A DNA stretch of 64,000 nt, from contig NZ_RKLV01000005.1 in assembly GCF_026242195.1 (NCBI RefSeq), positions 62,001-126,000 on the forward strand, read 5' to 3'. Each line of letters opens with the position of its first letter. Position 1 is the first letter of the stretch. This stretch comes from Halorutilus salinus (GTDB taxonomy: Archaea; Halobacteriota; Halobacteria; Halobacteriales; Halorutilaceae). The position numbers and the translations under genes are program-made. The notes below the pieces were generated by a model. The model searched no databases and was not told the origin of the DNA. It saw nothing but the letters and a program-made list of their open reading frames with translations. This document shows, piece after piece, positions 60,252-64,000 of the stretch.

Positions 60252-61042
60252 CCGATACCGCAACCGTCTGCCCTGACGCCGGCATAAGATCTGACGCCAC
60301 AGGCTGGTTCGTCGACTGGCTTGAAGACGGCGAGTGCACCGAAGAAACGCCCGCAGGAAAGAGACGGTCGTGGGGCGAACTCTCCCTGACGGCTCACAAC
60401 TCGGGCTACGACGTGAGACACACCGAAGACACCGGGGTACCGGCGGAGGAGCTCGAAGACAACGAAGACCCGATGGAGGCACGCGAGATAGCCAAGTTCG
60501 ATGACGAGGGCGGATACCGACCGATGAACGGCGAGACAACTCTTCCCACAGGGTGGGTCTTTCCTTCGCTTGACCCCGACGCCCTCACCGAGGTGGTCGG
60601 TCAGGTCTACCCCGCGAGCCTCGAAAACAGGTACCTCGAACTAAACGACGCGCTTGATGTGATACACTGGGACGAGACGTCGGAAAGACAGACGGGTATA
60701 TACGCCGATGTCGACGAACTGACCGGCGAACCTCTCAGGTGTGCGACAGAGGCGTTCTGTGCGAGTCGGTGCGTAAAGAGGCGCGAGTGGGAGGCATCGG
60801 AAGACGAAAGGATCGACTCGGAAAGCGAGGGAGAGTTCCCGTGCCGGGAGGCGTGTTCGCTCTTCGTCGTCGGTGCCCGCGAGTTCGTGAACCAGGAAAG
60901 GGGAGAGACTGAAGGACAAGAAGCCGCACTCGGGACTCCCCCGGAGGAAGAACCGCGCCGCGGCGAGCTCGGCGACCCGGCTAACGAGTACAGAAAGCGG
61001 TACACGGCTTCGAGACAGAAGGAAGGCGAAGATGTACGCTGA
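60248..61042 (+). CDS. DR2241-family Fe-S protein
   Basis: The 264-residue protein resembles the C-terminal part of Deinococcus DR2241, which joins CbiX domains to a 4Fe-4S domain. It has a beta-rich part with GWVFPSLDPDALTEVVGQVYPASLENRYL and a Cys cluster: CATEAFCASRCVKRREW and FPCREACSLFVVGAREF (about 160-210). The other Cys residues lie near the start. The protein probably works with CbiX in siroheme formation. It overlaps both neighbours, which indicates tight coupling. Confidence 0.78.
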   Translation: MTDTATVCPDAGIRSDATGWFVDWLEDGECTEETPAGKRRSWGELSLTAHNSGYDVRHTEDTGVPAEELEDNEDPMEAREIAKFDDEGGYRPMNGETTLPTGWVFPSLDPDALTEVVGQVYPASLENRYLELNDALDVIHWDETSERQTGIYADVDELTGEPLRCATEAFCASRCVKRREWEASEDERIDSESEGEFPCREACSLFVVGAREFVNQERGETEGQEAALGTPPEEEPRRGELGDPANEYRKRYTASRQKEGEDVR

Positions 61043-61871
61043 CGAGGGGAGAGTCTACATCGTGGGTGCGGGACCCGGGGATCCCGAACTCATGACGCTC
61101 AAGGCGCGTCGAGTCATCGACTCCGCAGACGTCGTAATGCACGACTCACTCGTCGGTTCAGGAATACTGGAGACGCTCCCGGAAGACTCGGAAGTCGTGG
61201 GAATCGGAAAGAACCCCAGGGGTGAAAGGACGACACAGGAAGAGATAAACGAGATGATGGCAGAAGAAGCGCAGGAGGGCAACGACGTAGCGCGCCTCAA
61301 ATGCGGCGACCCCAACGTATTCGGACGCGGAGGCGAGGAGACACAGCACCTCGCATCCGAAGGTGTCGAGTTCGAGGTTGTTCCTGGGGTCACGAGTGCG
61401 ATAGGCGTACCGTGTGTCGAGGGAGTACCGACGACACACCGCGAACACTCTTCTAGCCTGACCGTCGTCACGGGACATGAGGATCCGACGAAGGAGGAAA
61501 GCGCACTCGACTGGGGCGCGCTCGCGGCGAACGTCGAGGCGGGCGGCACACTCGTCGTCCTGATGGGGGTGGGGCGTCTGCCCGACAACGTCACAGCCTT
61601 ACGCCAAAACGGCGTCTCCGAGGACACACCCGTCGCGATGGTCGAACGAGGAACACTCGACGACTCACGCACCGTCGTATCTACTCTCGACGGTATCGTC
61701 GAGGCGGCACGCACAGCAGAGATAGAACCGCCCGCGGTGACGGTCGTCGGCGAGGTGGTTTCGGTGCGCGAAGATGTCTCCGAGTATCTCGTCGAGTCGG
61801 GCGCTTCCTCGATAGTACGCGACGAGGATACCCGGTCTGAACCAAAGGTCGAGGTGATCCGAGGTGGCTGA
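61032..61871 (+). CDS. cobA: Uroporphyrinogen-III C-methyltransferase
   Basis: The enzyme methylates uroporphyrinogen III twice with SAM to give precorrin-2, the first step to siroheme. The 279-residue protein has VYIVGAGPGDPELMTLKA (8-25), RLKCGDPNVFGRGGEE, VPGVTSAIGVP and TLVVLMGVGRLPDNV. These are SUMT signatures. The start overlaps the DR2241 gene by 11 bases. No precorrin-2 dehydrogenase was seen in the window. Confidence 0.93.
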   Translation: MYADEGRVYIVGAGPGDPELMTLKARRVIDSADVVMHDSLVGSGILETLPEDSEVVGIGKNPRGERTTQEEINEMMAEEAQEGNDVARLKCGDPNVFGRGGEETQHLASEGVEFEVVPGVTSAIGVPCVEGVPTTHREHSSSLTVVTGHEDPTKEESALDWGALAANVEAGGTLVVLMGVGRLPDNVTALRQNGVSEDTPVAMVERGTLDDSRTVVSTLDGIVEAARTAEIEPPAVTVVGEVVSVREDVSEYLVESGASSIVRDEDTRSEPKVEVIRGG

Positions 61872-62919
61872 AAAAGACACGGACGTGCTACACGACCTGA
61901 TGGGAAACGTAGGCACGGGACCCAAGTCGGCGGGCGACATGACCTACGACGAGGCAGAAGGAGCGGCGCGCGCTATACTCGACGGCGAACCCGACGAGAC
62001 GACACTCGGTGCTTTCCTGCTCGCGAACCGCTGGAAGACGAACACGCCGGAAGAACTCGCAGGCTTCACAGACGAGATAGCCGCGCGCTCCAAGGAAGGC
62101 GTTCCGAATGCTGACCCCGTCGACTGCGGAGCCAACTACGACGGAAAGACAGAAACCGCCCTCCTGAGCGTCGCCGCAGGCGTCACGGCAGCGGCGGCAG
62201 GAACTCCCGTGGCGACACACTCGGGCGACCGCGTTCCGATGAGTATGGGGTGTGCGTACAGACACGTCCTCGGCGAACTCGGGGTGCGTACGGATCTCTC
62301 GCCGGAGGAAAGCGCAGAACTCCTCGACGAGACGGGCTTCGGCTTCTACTACCAGCCGCGCTTTTCACCGGAAGTCGCCGCTCTGAACGACAGACGGTAC
62401 GAGATGGGTGTACGCACCTTCGTCAACACCGTCGAGACTCTGGTCAACCCCGCCGATGCCGACGTACACATGGGTTCGTTCTACCACCTCGCATTTGCGA
62501 AACGCGTCTGTGATACGCTCGATAGGTCGGAACACCACGACGTGAACCGTGCCGTCATGTTTCAGGGACTCGAAGGCTACGACGAGATACGCCCTGGGTA
62601 CACGAAGGTCGCTGAGTGGAACGACGGTGAGTTCGACGACTACGAGATAGAGACGGCGGAGTACGGAATGGGCTTCGAACGCGAAGACCTACGCGTCGAC
62701 GACGTACCGGGTGACTCGGCGCGCATCACAGAAGAGGTTCTCAACGGTGAGCGCGACGACCACTTCGCCGATGCAGTCGCGCTCAACGCCGCCATCCGCG
62801 TCTACGCCCGCCGTGACGCGGAAACACTCGACGAGGCGCTCTCGGAGGTGCGCGAAGTCCTGCTCGACGGCAAACCGCGTGAGGTTCTCGAATCCGTCCG
62901 TGAGGTGACTACGCGGTGA
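61864..62919 (+). CDS. Anthranilate phosphoribosyltransferase-like protein
   Basis: The 351-residue protein has the TrpD fold: an N-terminal helical part (LTYDEAEGAARAILDGEPDETTLGAFLLANRWK-like, 26-60) and a catalytic part with GKTETALLSVAAGVTAAAAGTPVATHSGDRVPMSMG. The phosphoribosyl diphosphate motif of true TrpD is changed, as in the TrpD2/YbiB branch. No trp genes are nearby. Its place between cobA and a ferredoxin gene suggests a job in siroheme or nitrogen/sulfur metabolism. GTG start at 61864, overlapping cobA by 8 bases. Confidence 0.78.
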   Translation: MAEKDTDVLHDLMGNVGTGPKSAGDMTYDEAEGAARAILDGEPDETTLGAFLLANRWKTNTPEELAGFTDEIAARSKEGVPNADPVDCGANYDGKTETALLSVAAGVTAAAAGTPVATHSGDRVPMSMGCAYRHVLGELGVRTDLSPEESAELLDETGFGFYYQPRFSPEVAALNDRRYEMGVRTFVNTVETLVNPADADVHMGSFYHLAFAKRVCDTLDRSEHHDVNRAVMFQGLEGYDEIRPGYTKVAEWNDGEFDDYEIETAEYGMGFEREDLRVDDVPGDSARITEEVLNGERDDHFADAVALNAAIRVYARRDAETLDEALSEVREVLLDGKPREVLESVREVTTR

Positions 62920-63182
62920 CAGCACCCGACATCGAAGAGAAGCCGTACAAGATCATCTTCGAGGGCAAAGGCTGTATAGGTTCGGGCAAATGCGCCGAAG
63001 TCTCTCAAAACTGGGGGATGAATCTTGAAACCGGGTTAGCGCAGGCGGGTTCGCACTACATAGACGAAAGCGAACTGGAGCACAACATAGAGGCGGCACG
63101 CGTCTGTCCTGCGAGGAACGGCGACGGCGTTATAACAGTCGTCGACAGGAGGACGGGCGAGGAACTCGACACCGAACCATGA
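62916..63182 (+). CDS. 3Fe-4S-type ferredoxin
   Basis: The 88-residue protein has only three cluster Cys: GCIGSGKC (Cys-x5-Cys, about 20-26) and VCPAR (about 66). The remaining position is Gly/Ser, as in 3Fe-4S ferredoxins or 4Fe-4S with a non-Cys ligand. It could bring electrons to the reductase at the head of the operon. GTG start at 62916, overlapping the preceding stop by 4 bases. Confidence 0.8.
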   Translation: MTAPDIEEKPYKIIFEGKGCIGSGKCAEVSQNWGMNLETGLAQAGSHYIDESELEHNIEAARVCPARNGDGVITVVDRRTGEELDTEP

Positions 63183-63238
63183 GGCTTTGAAAAGTCCATC
63201 CTCGAACATATCTCGCTGTAACGACGCCGAACCGGACT

Positions 63239-63901
63239 CTATACACCGGTACGCGGGTCGTTCTCCTCAGGTATCTCCGCGCCCGCAAGGCTTTCGGCGC
63301 TTGCTAAGTTCTCCTTCTCCGTCTCGACGCCCGAAAGATCCGCGCCGTCCAAGGTAGCACCCCTGAGGTTTGCTACGAGGACGGCGTCGGTCAGGTCGAC
63401 GTCGGAGAGATCCGCGCCGGACAGGTCTGCGGCGTACAGGTTCGCTCCCGAAACGTCGGCGCGCCGTAGATCCGCCTCCGAGAGGTTCGCGCCGTACAGA
63501 ACGGCGTCGTTGAGCGACGCGTTCCTGAGGTCAGCCCCCGAAACGTCGGCGTATCTTAACGTTGCCTCCGACAGATCGGCGTCTGTGAGACACGCACCGG
63601 ACATGTCTGCGACATACCCTTCGTCCTCGGCTGTCATATCCGCGCCCGAAAGGTTCGCGCCGGTCAGGTCTGCGTCGGCGAACCTCGCAGACGCCTCCGA
63701 ACCGGACAGGTCGGCGTTGTAAAGCTCCGCCTCTGTGAACTCAGCGCCTCTAAGATCTGCGTGGCTAAGATCGGCGCGCCGGAGGTTAGCCCTCTTCAGG
63801 TTAGCCTCGGACAGGTCAGCGCCGCTCAGGCTCTCGCCCGCGAGGTCGGCGTCGACCATCACCTCACCGTTCAGATTCCTGTCGTTTTTTTCTTCATCCA
63901 T
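63239..63901 (-). CDS. Pentapeptide-repeat protein
   Basis: The 220-residue protein is almost entirely A-(D/N)-L-x-x repeats from about residue 15 to 207 (SGADLSEANLKRANLRRADLSHADL and so on), roughly 38 units. This folds as a four-sided right-handed beta-helix. A short insert (TAEDEGYVADMSGACL, about 94-109) breaks the regular pattern. There is no signal peptide. Some family members mimic DNA and protect gyrase (Qnr); for most the role is unknown. The protein is acidic. Confidence 0.9.
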   Translation of the reverse strand: MDEEKNDRNLNGEVMVDADLAGESLSGADLSEANLKRANLRRADLSHADLRGAEFTEAELYNADLSGSEASARFADADLTGANLSGADMTAEDEGYVADMSGACLTDADLSEATLRYADVSGADLRNASLNDAVLYGANLSEADLRRADVSGANLYAADLSGADLSDVDLTDAVLVANLRGATLDGADLSGVETEKENLASAESLAGAEIPEENDPRTGV

Positions 63902-64000
63902 GCCTAAGCTACGTCACCGACGGTCTTATTCGCGACGGTACCGCTCCTGTTTCTGAGTCCGACGTACGTCATACGAACGCTTTTGCTACGAGGGGAACTC

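Noticed and set aside
63239-63901. Quinolone-resistance (Qnr) type protein
   Set aside because: The repeats are regular but there is no clear central Gly hinge or the loops of Qnr; the general pentapeptide-repeat name is safer.
1-64000. tRNA and rRNA genes
   Set aside because: I looked through the intergenic gaps for cloverleaf-like sequences and conserved rRNA stretches and saw none; a covariance-model scan would be decisive.

Overview
The window is chromosomal DNA of a haloarchaeon (class Halobacteria or a close relative). The support is very acidic proteins, Tat-dependent lipoproteins (RR..F with an L-x-G-C lipobox), promoters with a TATA element about 27 bases upstream of leaderless start codons, a RIO1 kinase, an archaeal-type SAM synthetase, gamma-glutamylcysteine ligase, a NuoABCDHIJKLMN complex lacking NuoEFG, and many families known mainly from haloarchaea (DUF5784, FilR1 regulators, DR2241, PGF-CTERM). 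Ile ATA, Leu CTA and Arg CGT codons are common. That is unusual for textbook haloarchaea and suggests a lineage with somewhat lower GC. No rRNA, tRNA, CRISPR array or intact insertion sequence was seen.

Layout. 1-3.7 kb: partial membrane metalloprotease, purM, a WS/DGAT-type acyltransferase and rio1. 3.7-7.3 kb: a Tat lipoprotein, a Fic/Doc-type toxin facing a small frameshifted ORF, a DUF368 lipid-carrier transporter and a FilR1-type regulator. 7.4-13.8 kb: an apparent single operon starting behind an array of about six 18-bp repeats. It encodes a Tat-exported trypsin-like protease of foreign base composition, four related lipoproteins and a GLUG/PGF-CTERM surface protein. This is the best candidate for an undescribed system. 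14-18.9 kb: SAM synthetase, a small HNH-like zinc protein, an AlkP-superfamily phosphodiesterase, DUF5784 and chorismate synthase. 19-20.3 kb: two type II toxin-antitoxin pairs placed tail to tail. 20.4-27 kb: an FMN 2-hydroxyacid oxidase, acetyl-CoA synthetase, an operon of small membrane proteins, a half-length acyl-CoA ligase and TrmI.

27-40.9 kb: the respiratory complex I-like operon. It is split between nuoI and nuoJ by an alcohol dehydrogenase (opposite strand), an MmgE/PrpD protein and a ComA-like phosphosulfolactate synthase. 40.9-43.5 kb: MBL hydrolase, DUF123 nuclease, CBS-ParB protein and an atypical SDR. 43.7-49.9 kb: a full SUF iron-sulfur operon in the order B-D-S-U-C, then gshA. 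50-52.8 kb: an HTH regulator with its own palindromic operator, archaeal PPAT, an Lrp regulator and an aminotransferase. 52.8-56.6 kb: a NrtA/SsuA-type ABC importer with an extra binding protein that has no signal peptide. 56.7-63.2 kb: Nmad3 protein, small HTH, and a siroheme module (nitrite/sulfite reductase, CbiX, DR2241, SUMT, TrpD-like protein, ferredoxin). The window ends in a pentapeptide-repeat protein.

Several modules fit together. SUMT, CbiX and DR2241 can supply siroheme to the reductase encoded first in that operon, and the SUF system can supply its Fe-S clusters and those of NuoB and NuoI. The Tat lipoproteins and protease form an exported set next to a transcription regulator. 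All functions are inferred by reading sequences and motifs; no database search was run.
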